Part shown: positions 1-8,850 of the stretch, in pieces | Layout: each line of letters begins with the position of its first letter | Position numbering within the stretch: position 1 is the stretch's first letter | NCBI GenBank assembly: GCA_949285735.1 | Contig: CASEAQ010000001.1 | Location: 1-64,000 of the forward strand | Direction: 5' to 3' | Length of the DNA stretch: 64,000 nucleotides | DNA from: an uncultured Bacteroidales bacterium | GTDB taxonomy: Bacteria; Bacteroidota; Bacteroidia; Bacteroidales; Muribaculaceae | Program-made: the position numbers and the translations under genes | The notes under the pieces: model-generated | Seen by the model: only the letters and a program-made list of their open reading frames with translations | Databases searched by the model: none | What the model was told of the DNA's origin: nothing

Positions 1-383
1 CCCGTGAGCAGGCAGCTCTCGGTCATGGGCTGTGGAGCCATGCGAGGGTAGATGCACGACGAGCCAAGGAATTCCAACTTCTTGCAGCCGTTTTGCCAAG
101 CGGCGTGAATGACGTTCATTTCGAGTATCATGTTGTCATACATGAAGTCGGCGAGAGCCGATTGGTTGGCTACGATGCCGCCCACCTTGGCAGCGGCGAG
201 GAACACATATTCGGGTCGCTCGCTGGCAAAGAATTGCTCGACGGCATCTTGCCGTGTTAGGTCGAGTTCTTTGTGTGTGCGTGTGACAATGTTGTTGTAG
301 CCTTGGCGGTGCAACTCGCGCACGATGGCTGAGCCCACCATGCCGCGGTGTCCGGCAACATATATTTTAGCTTCTTTTTCCAT
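1..383 (-). CDS. fcl: GDP-L-fucose synthase, N-terminal part (cut by window edge)
   Basis: Reading the minus strand from the ATG at 383 gives about 127 codons with no stop before the left edge, so only the N-terminal part is present. The start carries the Rossmann G-x-x-G-x-x-G motif ([11 protein letters not shown], residues about 9-19), followed by [12 protein letters not shown] and [11 protein letters not shown]. These are hallmarks of the NADPH-dependent epimerase/reductase that converts GDP-4-keto-6-deoxymannose to GDP-L-fucose in the cytoplasm. It starts 6 nt after the stop of the upstream fusion gene and lies two genes below gmd, which makes its substrate, so both GDP-fucose steps are in one operon. 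The catalytic Tyr-x-x-x-Lys is outside the window. Confidence 0.93.
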   Translation of the reverse strand, partial: MEKEAKIYVAGHRGMVGSAIVRELHRQGYNNIVTRTHKELDLTRQDAVEQFFASERPEYVFLAAAKVGGIVANQSALADFMYDNMILEMNVIHAAWQNGCKKLEFLGSSCIYPRMAPQPMTESCLLT

Positions 384-389
384 TGCTGA

Positions 390-1568
390 TTATTGGTTGT
401 TTCTCCTTATCTTGATGGGAATTACGCCCTCGCTGGGCAGGCTATCGACCACAAGGGCGAGGTAGCCGCCACCGCCGGCACCGGTCATTTTCCATGCCAG
501 CGCGCGGTTGCGCCATGCGTCGATATAGTCTTGCACGCCATCTGCCATCATGGCTGGGAACATGGCAATCTGTGCCTCGAACGAAGCCTGGTAGGCTTGT
601 GCGAAACGGTCGAGGTCGCGAGCCATTATGGCATTCCAGCAATTGTCGGCGGCTGTGGTCAGTGCTTTTACTTTGGCTGTGGTTATGTCTTTCCCGTCAA
701 CAACCGAAGTGCCAAGGCGGCGTGGGAACATCGGCACGAGGCACAAGTGACTTTCAAGCCATGACAGAATTTCCTCGTCGTGGCACGACTCGATGCGTGA
801 GGGCCAGTAGCGGCTATCGTAGTAGTGGCGGCACAACCCCGACATGCAAATGCCTATTGCATCTTGTGCTCCCGAGGTGTGTCCGTCGCGTTCGGGGTCG
901 TTCTCGAAGCAGAATAGCAGCCGCGCCATCATCTCCTCGTTGTAGGCTGGTAACTCGTAGGGCCAAATCTTGCGGGCGGCGTTGCGCGTGGAGGTTGACA
1001 TTCCGGCACGCTCCATGAACTCGGTTGTGGGTTCAAGCGAGATGGTGATTGCCCAGCCGGCACCGTGGTATGACACGTATGGCTGGTCGATCCATGTTCC
1101 TGCGAGGTCGAGGCGGTAGGGGAGCATGGAGTGCACTTCCTTGCGGAGCGATGTGGTGGAACGCGCCTTTAGTCCGGCTTCGGGAGTGCGTTCGAGCTCG
1201 ATATATTCGATGCCACGTTGGCGGCAGAACTCGCGCTTGATGTCGGAGCCGCCGTCGCTATTGACGACGAAGATGTCGGGTTTCACGCGGTCAACCGTTT
1301 CCACGAAGTCCATCATTCCCGCCCCGGGATTGATAAAGGCATCGGTGACGTAGCGTATAGCCTTTACCATGTAGAGCCGTTCCTGCTCGGAGTAAACCGT
1401 CTTGCGGCTCTTGAGTTGTTCGATAGTGGCGTCGGAGCCTATTCCCACGTAGAGGTCGCCATATCGCGATGCCTCCTTGAAGAATGCGACGTGTCCGCTG
1501 TGGAGCATATCGTAGCAGCCCGAAACGAAGACGCGCTTGTTTCGTTGTTGACTGTTTTCAGTGTTCAT
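390..1568 (-). CDS. Nucleotidylyltransferase / GHMP sugar kinase fusion
   Basis: A 392-residue two-domain protein. The N-terminal part (residues about 10-145) is a cytidylyltransferase-like domain with the HxGH signature (CYDMLHSGH). From about residue 148 there is a GHMP-type kinase: PYRLDLAGTWIDQP matches motif 1 (substrate binding), SGAQDAIGI sits where the Ser-rich phosphate loop is expected, and KMTGAGGGGYLALVV is motif 3. Together these would phosphorylate a sugar and transfer a nucleotide onto it, giving an NDP-sugar. The gene lies between gmd and fcl, 45 nt after gmd and 6 nt before fcl, so the product is probably a precursor for this polysaccharide; substrate and nucleotide are not known. 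An in-frame TTG at 1574 is possible, but the ATG at 1568 is preferred. Confidence 0.8.
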   Translation of the reverse strand: MNTENSQQRNKRVFVSGCYDMLHSGHVAFFKEASRYGDLYVGIGSDATIEQLKSRKTVYSEQERLYMVKAIRYVTDAFINPGAGMMDFVETVDRVKPDIFVVNSDGGSDIKREFCRQRGIEYIELERTPEAGLKARSTTSLRKEVHSMLPYRLDLAGTWIDQPYVSYHGAGWAITISLEPTTEFMERAGMSTSTRNAARKIWPYELPAYNEEMMARLLFCFENDPERDGHTSGAQDAIGICMSGLCRHYYDSRYWPSRIESCHDEEILSWLESHLCLVPMFPRRLGTSVVDGKDITTAKVKALTTAADNCWNAIMARDLDRFAQAYQASFEAQIAMFPAMMADGVQDYIDAWRNRALAWKMTGAGGGGYLALVVDSLPSEGVIPIKIRRNNQ

Positions 1569-1613
1569 CTGCAATGTGTTTTAATTGTGATTGCGGCTAA
1601 AATGTTTTCCTGT

Positions 1614-2702
1614 TTATTTCACGATACCTTTCTCGAGGTATTCGGCGAGGTTGGTGCGTACACGTTCGCCGGCACGCTCGACAGCCACTTTTGCCATGTC
1701 GGCATCGACCATGAGCTTGACGAGCTGCTCAAAAGTGGTGCGCTTGGGATTCCAGCCCAATTCGCGCTTTGCCTTCGATGGGTCGCCCCACAGGTTGACT
1801 ACGTCGGTAGGGCGGTAGAAGTCGGGCGACACCTCCACGAGCACCTTGCCGGTGGCAATGTCGATGCCTTTCTCGTTCTCGCCTTCGCCCTCGAAGCGCA
1901 GTTCGATGCCGGCGTGGCGGAATGCAAGTTGACAGAACTCGCGCACCGAGTGTTGCTCGCCAGTGGCGATGACGAAGTCTTCGGGCTTTTCGTTTTGCAG
2001 GATGAGCCACATACATTCAACATAGTCCTTGGCATAGCCCCAGTCGCGCAACGACGACAGGTTGCCGAGGTATAGCTTGTCTTGCTTGCCTTGTGCTATG
2101 CGGGCGGCAGCAAGTGTGATTTTGCGTGTGACGAATGTTTCGCCGCGGCGTTCGCTCTCGTGGTTGAACAAGATACCCGAGCAGCAGAACATATTGTAGG
2201 CCTCGCGGTATTCCTTCACAATCCAGAAGCCATACAGCTTGGCTACGGCATAGGGGCTGTAGGGGTGGAAGGGCGTAAGCTCGTTTTGCGGCACTTCCTC
2301 GACCTTGCCGTAAAGCTCGGAGGTCGAAGCCTGATAGATGCGGCACGTGCTTGCCAATCCGCATTGGCGCACGGCTTCCAAGATGCGTAGCACTCCGGTA
2401 GCATCGACATCGGCGGTGAACTCGGGCGCGTCGAACGACACTTGCACGTGGCTTTGCGCGGCAAGGTTGTAAACTTCGTCGGGGCGCACTTTGCCCACCA
2501 CTTGGATAAGGCTCATCGAGTCGCCGAGGTCGGCATAATGTAGGTGGAAATTTGGGTGCCCTTCGAGGTGGGCGATGCGTTCACGGTAGTCAACCGACGA
2601 GCGGCGAATGGTTCCGTGCACTTCATAACCTTTGTCCAACAGGAATTCCGACAGGAACGAGCCGTCCTGCCCCGTAACACCTGTTATCAGTGCTTTCTTC
2701 AT
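1614..2702 (-). CDS. gmd: GDP-mannose 4,6-dehydratase
   Basis: A 362-residue short-chain dehydrogenase/reductase of the extended type. It starts [22 protein letters not shown], the GxxGxDG dinucleotide-binding motif typical of Gmd. It goes on with [13 protein letters not shown], the catalytic Y-x-x-x-K in [18 protein letters not shown], and [18 protein letters not shown], which is diagnostic for the family. It converts GDP-mannose to GDP-4-keto-6-deoxymannose, feeding Fcl two genes downstream. The frame is open upstream to 2879, but that extension has no family similarity, so the ATG at 2702 is the start; length then matches the family (about 360-370 residues). A 271-nt gap precedes it. Confidence 0.95.
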   Translation of the reverse strand: MKKALITGVTGQDGSFLSEFLLDKGYEVHGTIRRSSVDYRERIAHLEGHPNFHLHYADLGDSMSLIQVVGKVRPDEVYNLAAQSHVQVSFDAPEFTADVDATGVLRILEAVRQCGLASTCRIYQASTSELYGKVEEVPQNELTPFHPYSPYAVAKLYGFWIVKEYREAYNMFCCSGILFNHESERRGETFVTRKITLAAARIAQGKQDKLYLGNLSSLRDWGYAKDYVECMWLILQNEKPEDFVIATGEQHSVREFCQLAFRHAGIELRFEGEGENEKGIDIATGKVLVEVSPDFYRPTDVVNLWGDPSKAKRELGWNPKRTTFEQLVKLMVDADMAKVAVERAGERVRTNLAEYLEKGIVK

Positions 2703-2973
2703 ACTATTTGTTTGTTTTTTAGGAACAGTTTTGTTTAACTTTAGCAAGATTTGACGTTTTTGTTTATGTAGAGAAAACCGCATCGCATCGCGTTTGTCGG
2801 CGATTTGAGTAGTGCCACAGCTCTCGGCTGTTTTCGATTGGTTGCAGGCATTGGACTTACATTTAGGTCTGAATGACAATCTATGTCGCCTCGCAAGAAA
2901 TGGACATCAAAATCGTCGGACAAGGAAAATTGAAACAGTCTCTTAATTATTCTGCAATATTCGTAAAAAAATC
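2703..2973. other. Intergenic gap upstream of gmd
   Basis: This 271-nt stretch separates gmd from the next upstream gene of the polysaccharide operon. I searched the minus strand for the Bacteroidetes -7 box (TAnnTTTG) and found no copy. A small open frame at 2741-2977 has no recognisable features. The gap most likely is a long untranslated spacer or holds a promoter I cannot recognise. Confidence 0.4.
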
Positions 2974-3762
2974 TCATTTATGCAAGCCCACGGCGTTTTT
3001 TAGCTTGAAAGTCAGCACTTCGCCCACTTTGTCGGCATAGCGCAGGCTTTCGAGCATGACGTTGGAGCTGACACCGTTCTTGCGGTAGGCGCGCAGGTGG
3101 TCGCTCAAGATTTGGCGGTGGCTGCGCAGCCCAGACGTTGACGCGCCGCCCGAGCGCATGGTCACGAAGTCGAGGGGCAGGTAGCGGGTGTTGATACGGT
3201 TGACGTAGATGAGCCGCAACAGGTTCTCGAAGTCGGCGCCAATCTTGAACGAGATGTCGAACGTGCCGTAACGCTCATACACGCTGCGGCGGCAGTAGAA
3301 CGACGGGTGTGCCGGCATCCAGCCGAGCCGCATCTTCCAGCGGCGGAAACCTGCCGACGAGTAGTAGCGCGTGCAGCGCGACAGGTCGTCGGGGCTGACG
3401 TAATGTATGTCGCCATACACGGCATCTACCGCCGGGTCTTGCATGGCATCGGCAACCTGCTGCAGCACCCCGGGCGAGGTGTAGAAGTCGTCGCTGTTGA
3501 GAATGCCCACCACATCGCCCGTAGCCCGTGCGATGCCCTTGTTCATGGCATCGTATATGCCGCGGTCGCGCTCGCTCGTGTACCGCAGCCGTCCGCCATA
3601 TTGCGGCTCGTAGCTGCGCACGATGTCGAGCGTGTCGTCGTTCGACCCTCCGTCGATAATCAGGTGCTCAAAGTCGGCATAACTCTGCCGCAACACACTT
3701 TCGAGGGTGTTACGAACCGTCGCACCGCTATTGAAAGTAGCAGTGACAATCGATATTTTCAT
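2974..3762 (-). CDS. Family 2 glycosyltransferase (WcaE-like)
   Basis: A 262-residue GT-A fold glycosyltransferase. It begins KISIVTATFNSG, the standard GT2 first strand. HLIIDGGSNDDT (about 33-44) and RDRGIYDAMNKGI (about 66-77) are typical of the WcaE subgroup. The metal/nucleotide-binding Asp pair is in ILNSDD (residues 91-92). No membrane segment is seen apart from a basic C-terminus, so it is probably a cytoplasmic or membrane-associated enzyme adding one sugar to the lipid-linked repeat unit. It lies in the minus-strand polysaccharide operon, 15 nt after the WcaF-like gene. Donor and linkage cannot be read from the sequence. Confidence 0.88.
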   Translation of the reverse strand: MKISIVTATFNSGATVRNTLESVLRQSYADFEHLIIDGGSNDDTLDIVRSYEPQYGGRLRYTSERDRGIYDAMNKGIARATGDVVGILNSDDFYTSPGVLQQVADAMQDPAVDAVYGDIHYVSPDDLSRCTRYYSSAGFRRWKMRLGWMPAHPSFYCRRSVYERYGTFDISFKIGADFENLLRLIYVNRINTRYLPLDFVTMRSGGASTSGLRSHRQILSDHLRAYRKNGVSSNVMLESLRYADKVGEVLTFKLKNAVGLHK

Positions 3763-3777
3763 AAGTCTATCAGGATT

Positions 3778-4329
3778 TTAAAGAATACTCCTTGTTCTGA
3801 TTTTCTGGGCAGGATTTCCTTGGTAAATAGAGTAAGGTTCTAAATCACGGTTGGCAACTGAATTGACCCCCAACACGGCATGAGAGTGTAGAGTAACTCC
3901 AGGACATACAACCGATTGAGCTCCCACCCAACTGCCATCTTCGAGTGTTATGTTGCCAATCATCAGGTCGAAAGTCGGCTTCTTGTAATTGTGGTTCCCA
4001 CAGAGCAACATCGCGCCTTGGCTGATGCAAACGTTGTTCCCGATTTTCACCGTGGCGAGGTTGTCGATCCACACATTTTCCCCTATCCAAGTGTAATCGC
4101 CCACTTCCAATAACCACGGGTACTTTATGTTAACTCCTGGCTTTATCACTACGCCCTTGCCAATCTTTGCCCCGAATAGGCGCAAGATGCGCACCTTAAT
4201 GCCCGAATTAGGCAAGAATGTCCACTTCAGGAATATTTCGTTGATAAAATACCAAAGCGTTCTTTTCCATTTTGCTCCTGGCTTGTACCAAGAGTTGTCG
4301 TATGCTTCGAGCGTTGTTGACTTAATCAT
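3778..4329 (-). CDS. WcaF-like left-handed beta-helix acetyltransferase
   Basis: A 183-residue protein with hexapeptide-repeat character: isoleucine/valine-led repeats run from GAKIGKGVVIKPGVNI (about residue 52) through VKIGNNVCISQGA to VVCPGVTLHSHAVLGVNSV. The N-terminus (YDNSWYKPGAKWKRTLWYFINEIF) and CGNHNY (likely catalytic His region) fit the WcaF colanic-acid O-acetyltransferase subgroup of LbH acyltransferases, which use acetyl-CoA. It would acetylate a sugar of the repeat unit. It stands in the operon between a GT4 gene (140 nt upstream) and the WcaE-like GT2. Being a WcaF-type O-acetyltransferase is well supported; the site of acetylation is unknown. Confidence 0.88.
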   Translation of the reverse strand: MIKSTTLEAYDNSWYKPGAKWKRTLWYFINEIFLKWTFLPNSGIKVRILRLFGAKIGKGVVIKPGVNIKYPWLLEVGDYTWIGENVWIDNLATVKIGNNVCISQGAMLLCGNHNYKKPTFDLMIGNITLEDGSWVGAQSVVCPGVTLHSHAVLGVNSVANRDLEPYSIYQGNPAQKIRTRSIL

Positions 4330-4469
4330 GTGTCTAAGGTTATGGATTTAAATTTTTTCTCGTTAAAACATTGAGCCTATAGACCATTATGAATTGAAAA
4401 CGAGTGTGTTACGAGTGGCATTGGTCACTAATGCCTGGATTGAGGTGTATTGTAAAAGATTACAGTCTA

Positions 4470-5627
4470 TCAATCGTTTACGAAGACAGGTTTTTCTCCT
4501 TTGCCACCAAGCCATTCATACATAGCCTGCATCTGTCGGGCTACCATTGGCGCGGTATATTTTGTCTGCACCAGTTGTCGCCCACGTGTTCCCATGTCGA
4601 GCAGTTTGGCGACAGGCATATCCAAGACTTGTTGCATCACGTCGGCTATCTGTTCGGGACTTCGGTCAGTCCACCACCCACAGTGGTAGGTGTTAAGGTC
4701 TTCCCAAGGAGTGCCGAGACTTGCCATGACAGGAGTTCCTACCGATAGTGCCTCGGTGACAATCATGCCAAAATTCTCAAAGTCGCTGGGCACAAAGAGG
4801 CATGACAATTGCGCCAAATTCTCGAATTTCTCCCGACCAGAAACAAAGCCATAGAAAGTGACATTCTTCAATCCAAGTCGTGATACCTCGTTATGCAGGA
4901 ATTGTTCGTATTCGGCATCGCCCTTTCCCATTATTATTAATTCGCAATCTTGTAGCGAGGGGAGTTGCGCTACTGCGTAAATAATGTTTTCAACTTTCTT
5001 AATAGGGTGTAATCTGCCGAGAAAGCCAAACTTCCGTGGTCGGTCGCTCTCCAAAAGGGTAGCCTTGCTATCCACAATTTCTTGAAGATAGTCGGGAAGG
5101 TTGGCAGGATTGGGGATAACGGCAACTGCACCCTTGTAACCGAACTTGCGCACGTGTTCCATTTCGGTTTTGCAAGTGACGTGTACACAATTAGCTTGGT
5201 CAATATCCTTGCGGAAGCAGAGTTGAATCAGCGGCCATTTTTTCCAATACGAGCGATGGAGCGCATCGGGGTAAAGCATCCCATGTGGAGTGATGACGTA
5301 GGGCTTATGTTTTTGCCTTGCCACAGAGCAGGTGATGTGATTGCAATACATCCACAGCCCGTTGGTGTGGTAAATGTCGTAATCATGGTTTTTGAGATAT
5401 TTGGCAATGCCTTTTGAATACTCGTATGGTGTTGCTGCATCGTTGGGCAATGCCTTAATCCAAGTCTCGCCGTTACCCATGAGGTGGTCGTTAGGGTTGC
5501 GCACTTCGAGGGTTAGCAAATCCAATGAAAACCCTATGCCGTTTAATGCGGTTATCAGGTCGTAGGTGCACGTCGCTATGCCACCATACAGCGCACCAAA
5601 GCCTGCAATGGTTTGTAATACGTTCAT
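4470..5627 (-). CDS. Family 4 glycosyltransferase
   Basis: A 385-residue GT-B glycosyltransferase. The N-terminal domain begins MNVLQTIAGFGALYGGIAT, and the C-terminal nucleotide-sugar domain contains RKFGFLGRLHPIKKVENI, a GT4 donor-domain signature. The E-x7-E motif region is DFENFGMIVTEALSVGTPVMAS. An open extension upstream to 5741 overlaps the neighbouring gene and lacks family similarity, so the ATG at 5627 (11 nt after the previous stop) was chosen. It probably adds one residue to the repeat unit on undecaprenyl-diphosphate at the cytoplasmic face. Donor unknown. Confidence 0.9.
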   Translation of the reverse strand: MNVLQTIAGFGALYGGIATCTYDLITALNGIGFSLDLLTLEVRNPNDHLMGNGETWIKALPNDAATPYEYSKGIAKYLKNHDYDIYHTNGLWMYCNHITCSVARQKHKPYVITPHGMLYPDALHRSYWKKWPLIQLCFRKDIDQANCVHVTCKTEMEHVRKFGYKGAVAVIPNPANLPDYLQEIVDSKATLLESDRPRKFGFLGRLHPIKKVENIIYAVAQLPSLQDCELIIMGKGDAEYEQFLHNEVSRLGLKNVTFYGFVSGREKFENLAQLSCLFVPSDFENFGMIVTEALSVGTPVMASLGTPWEDLNTYHCGWWTDRSPEQIADVMQQVLDMPVAKLLDMGTRGRQLVQTKYTAPMVARQMQAMYEWLGGKGEKPVFVND

Positions 5628-5638
5628 TATGTCGATGT

Positions 5639-6820
5639 TTAAGCTATTGAGCAGGGTCCGTTTTCGAAAATGGAGCTTTTGCCATCGCGCAATCGGTCGA
5701 TGAGAGCAAGCAGACGTTCTGCCGCTACGTGTGGGTTCCATACGTTTTGCATTAATGCGAGAGAACGTTGGCGCATGGCTTGTCGTTCTGTGGGGTGGTC
5801 GAGCAGGTAAGCTACTTTTTCGTATAGAGCATTCAATGCTGACTCGTCGGGGTGGTCGATGCTGCTTGAAGTTTTGGGGCTGTTAAATAGGAATCCTGTA
5901 TGACCGTTTTCAACTAAGTATGGTGCACAACCTATGTCATCACTGGCTACCAACACGCAGCCGTTTGCCATACTTTCGTTTGCCACTGCGCCCCAGCCCT
6001 CGTTTCTATCACTTGTAAAAAGAAATATTTCGTGCTGCCTCATGTCTGCCATTAGTTGCTTGTTAGGCTTTGTGCCAACAAAGTTCACTACGTCATCCAC
6101 ACCGAGCTTTACGGCAAGTTGTTGTGTTTGTTGCTCGTATTCCCCACTGCCATACATGTTGAGAGTGAAACGATAGCCATTATTACGCAGGCGTTGTGCT
6201 ATTAAAATGGGTAGCTCAGGGTGTTTCCACTTCAAATATCTCGAACACCACATGAGAGATGTAGCATCATTTGAGGTGTGAGCATTCGTTAATGCTTCAA
6301 GACTCAATTTTTCTACCTGTGTAAAGTACCCCCATTTGTAGCATTTCTTGCTGAACATGCCAAGTTGGCGTTGGTCGTGTGCAGCAAAGGCACTGCAGCA
6401 AAGTTTGTACAACGGTTTCCGCCCCCAACCTTCCATGAGGTAGGTGGTAAACATACGGAATATGTTGGGTGAGAATAGGTTGACAAAGCCACGTTTCAAC
6501 CACCTTTCACTCATGTCAAATGACAACAGCCCTGTCCTTTTCAATCGTTCTTTCTGGAAAGGCATTGCCTGAATACCTGAGAACACGCAGCATTCGGCTG
6601 TTGTAGCCAGTTCCATAGCCTTGCTATATTCTGTTGGCGATTGCCACGCTCGCAGCAGGTATGGACGGTCGCTATAGTCGTGGGTGTCACCCTTTCGATG
6701 TTCTGCCTGCAAGTTGGCAAGTTCCACAAAGCAGTAGTTGTGTTTTGTCAACTCCCATAAAGCATCTGCCACACAGGCTTGATGATTGTTAAGTATGAGG
6801 GAGAAAAATACGATTTTCAT
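5639..6820 (-). CDS. Family 4 glycosyltransferase
   Basis: A 393-residue GT-B type protein. The first half is divergent (KIVFFSLILNNHQACVADALWEL). The second half has clear GT4 features: a donor-binding region around YRFTLNMYGSGEYEQQ, VDDVVNFVGTKPNKQLMADM and SDRNEGWGAVANESMANG, where the last segment is the E-x7-E-like motif. It has no signal peptide or membrane span and should act in the cytoplasm on lipid-linked intermediates. The next gene starts 11 nt downstream, so the two are co-transcribed. Acceptor and donor cannot be told. Confidence 0.86.
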   Translation of the reverse strand: MKIVFFSLILNNHQACVADALWELTKHNYCFVELANLQAEHRKGDTHDYSDRPYLLRAWQSPTEYSKAMELATTAECCVFSGIQAMPFQKERLKRTGLLSFDMSERWLKRGFVNLFSPNIFRMFTTYLMEGWGRKPLYKLCCSAFAAHDQRQLGMFSKKCYKWGYFTQVEKLSLEALTNAHTSNDATSLMWCSRYLKWKHPELPILIAQRLRNNGYRFTLNMYGSGEYEQQTQQLAVKLGVDDVVNFVGTKPNKQLMADMRQHEIFLFTSDRNEGWGAVANESMANGCVLVASDDIGCAPYLVENGHTGFLFNSPKTSSSIDHPDESALNALYEKVAYLLDHPTERQAMRQRSLALMQNVWNPHVAAERLLALIDRLRDGKSSIFENGPCSIA

Positions 6821-6859
6821 TACTTGAATAGCTTAAGTTTGTCATTTTACCGATGCTTA

Positions 6860-7939
6860 TTACATCTCGATTCTCTCCATTGCTTGTTTCCATACATTTA
6901 TGCCAAACATCTGTTTCACACGTTCACCTTGATTGGCATAGGTCATTAGTTTGGTTTGTGGCGTGGCAACTATTGTGCGTATGTCGTTGATGAATTCCTC
7001 CTTGTCACCATGTACTTTGAAGTAGTTAACGCCTTCAATTTGTGGATATGTTATGGTAGAAACAACTATGCGATTATGGAACAGGGCCTCTATGATTTTT
7101 GATGGAAAGTTGCATTGGTTCTCGGGGGAAGTTGCGTCGCGGGTGCTCAATTGAAATGTCATTTGGTGCATAAGGTTCAGATAGTCGGCAAAAGGCAGTT
7201 GTCCGTGCCAAATGATGTTGTGGCAGGTTGTGGAATATTGCTGCAACATCATTTCGTCGCCTTTGCTGCCAGTGATGTGCAATTCACATTCGGGCATTTT
7301 GGCAAACGCTTCAAGTACCATTTGTAGCATTGATATTTCGGGCGAGAGAACGCCCGAAAGCAGGAATGTGGGGCGAGTCTCCTGCACAATGGGCCATTCT
7401 GTTTCGCCTTGAGGTACTACACCAGGCAATATGACAGAATTATTTTTCTTGAATAGGGGAGAATGCGCAAGGCAGATGCGTCCGTGGGCAGCATTGATGA
7501 GTTTCAGGTATATGCGGTTTAACCCAAAACCACTTTGCACAGGCGTAAAGTCAAGGACAATCACATTTAACTGTACCGACGGTTTGAACAACTTTAGTAG
7601 TATAAACAATAAAGCATTGATTGTATTAAGATTGTAAAACCACACCGATGCTCCCTTGGGTATTCGTTTAAAGATAGTGAGTTGTTCTTTGAATGTCGCA
7701 AGTTTTTGCCATATTCTACTTTTGTAACGCCACTTGTCATAAATCAGCTCGAAACGTTTATCCGTAAATGTATCTTTTTGCATTTCTCCTCCTACAAATA
7801 GAGGCATACTGCTATATACTTTGTCAAATACTCCTCCACCCATCAGGTTGAAAGAGAAATTGCAAGCCGCGAACGACAAGCCATGTTTTGCAATCAAATG
7901 TTCGGGGAGGATACAAGTCCAAAAAATCCGGTATCTCAT
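6860..7939 (-). CDS. Divergent GT4-like glycosyltransferase
   Basis: A 359-residue protein without strong N-terminal motifs. The C-terminal half resembles the GT-B donor domain: RPTFLLSGVLSPEISMLQMVLEAFAKMPECELHITG matches the first strand/helix unit, and FPSKIIEALFHNRIVVST corresponds to the conserved glutamate region near the sugar-nucleotide site. The start codon overlaps the stop of the upstream acyltransferase by 4 bp (ATGA), so translation is coupled. The region upstream is AT-rich and this gene shares that trend in part. Glycosyltransferase function rests on the C-terminal pattern and on operon context; the N-terminal half is unlike anything I recognise. Confidence 0.7.
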   Translation of the reverse strand: MRYRIFWTCILPEHLIAKHGLSFAACNFSFNLMGGGVFDKVYSSMPLFVGGEMQKDTFTDKRFELIYDKWRYKSRIWQKLATFKEQLTIFKRIPKGASVWFYNLNTINALLFILLKLFKPSVQLNVIVLDFTPVQSGFGLNRIYLKLINAAHGRICLAHSPLFKKNNSVILPGVVPQGETEWPIVQETRPTFLLSGVLSPEISMLQMVLEAFAKMPECELHITGSKGDEMMLQQYSTTCHNIIWHGQLPFADYLNLMHQMTFQLSTRDATSPENQCNFPSKIIEALFHNRIVVSTITYPQIEGVNYFKVHGDKEEFINDIRTIVATPQTKLMTYANQGERVKQMFGINVWKQAMERIEM

Positions 7940-8850
7940 AAAATCTTAAATTTTACCAGTTGGTTAATGCCGTCCTTGGCGTATTTCGACAGAATAAGTA
8001 GAATAATCAAAAGTATATACTTCAATGGCGTAGGTAATGTGAAGAAATGGTTGATACACATGATGATAATTTGCGAAAATGCTACTACAACATATGTTTC
8101 CCTCCCTATTGCCTGTAATATTAAGGCGAAACGTTTTGCGTGTTGTTCAACCCATACCGATAATCTGAATACCATTAGAGTTCCTGCTACGGCTCCTATT
8201 ACCAATGGAAGTGACGGTGTGACATCGTTCCATGCCAAATCAAGCCGCTCTAATTGGCTAACTATAAGGGTTATAATAAATAGCAACAAGATTTCAAAGT
8301 AATGTTCTTGCAACTCAAGCCGCTTTTGGTAATTTTTTAACCCCGTTCCTAATAGTATCAAAAATGTGGCATATGGCACTGTTGATAAAGTCCAAGGTAA
8401 TGAAATGCCATAATAGCTCATGTCGCATCCCAACAGAAGCAAACACAGCATAGCGCAAAATCGAGTGAAATCTTTCTCAATACGGCTAATCAACTTTGCC
8501 AAAATGGAAGCGAGGAAAAGAACTGGAATGAACCATAAAGCATATCCTTCCCAACCGTTTTTTATTAAATGGGCAATATCAAGCATACCTATGCAATATA
8601 GCAACAGAGCAACCACGGTTGAATAAGTTAAAAATGGAAGCATAATTGAATAGGATTTATGCTTTATATAATCCCATATGGTATGTTTGCCATAATTGCT
8701 CCCGAATCCTGAAGCAATGAAGAACAAAGGCATGTGGAAAGCATAAATGAAATTTGATGCAACATTCGGTATCGATGTATGCCCCACCACCATTAGAATG
8801 ATGGCGATACCTTTGGCAATGTCAATCCAGTGCTTTCTGTTGTTGTTCAT
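7936..8850 (-). CDS. Acyltransferase 3 family membrane protein
   Basis: A 304-residue integral membrane protein of the acyltransferase 3 (OafA/WecH-like) family. It opens RKHWIDIAKGIAIILMVVGHTS, with the conserved His of the family at the end of the first helix, followed by FIYAFHMPLFFIASGF and about nine further hydrophobic segments. Such proteins move acetyl or succinyl groups onto polysaccharides or lipid-linked repeats across the inner membrane. It overlaps the upstream polymerase gene by 29 bp and the downstream gene by 4 bp. With the second copy at 17271-18263 and the WcaF-like enzyme, three acyl-decorating enzymes are present in this locus. The gene is clearly more AT-rich than the operon ends. 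Confidence 0.86.
   Translation of the reverse strand: MNNNRKHWIDIAKGIAIILMVVGHTSIPNVASNFIYAFHMPLFFIASGFGSNYGKHTIWDYIKHKSYSIMLPFLTYSTVVALLLYCIGMLDIAHLIKNGWEGYALWFIPVLFLASILAKLISRIEKDFTRFCAMLCLLLLGCDMSYYGISLPWTLSTVPYATFLILLGTGLKNYQKRLELQEHYFEILLLFIITLIVSQLERLDLAWNDVTPSLPLVIGAVAGTLMVFRLSVWVEQHAKRFALILQAIGRETYVVVAFSQIIIMCINHFFTLPTPLKYILLIILLILSKYAKDGINQLVKFKIL

Noticed and set aside
1218..2075. 285-codon plus-strand frame over the fusion gene and gmd
   Set aside because: Overlaps two convincingly identified genes on the minus strand and resembles no family.
2741..2977. Small frame upstream of gmd
   Set aside because: 78 codons without recognisable features; composition resembles non-coding spacer.
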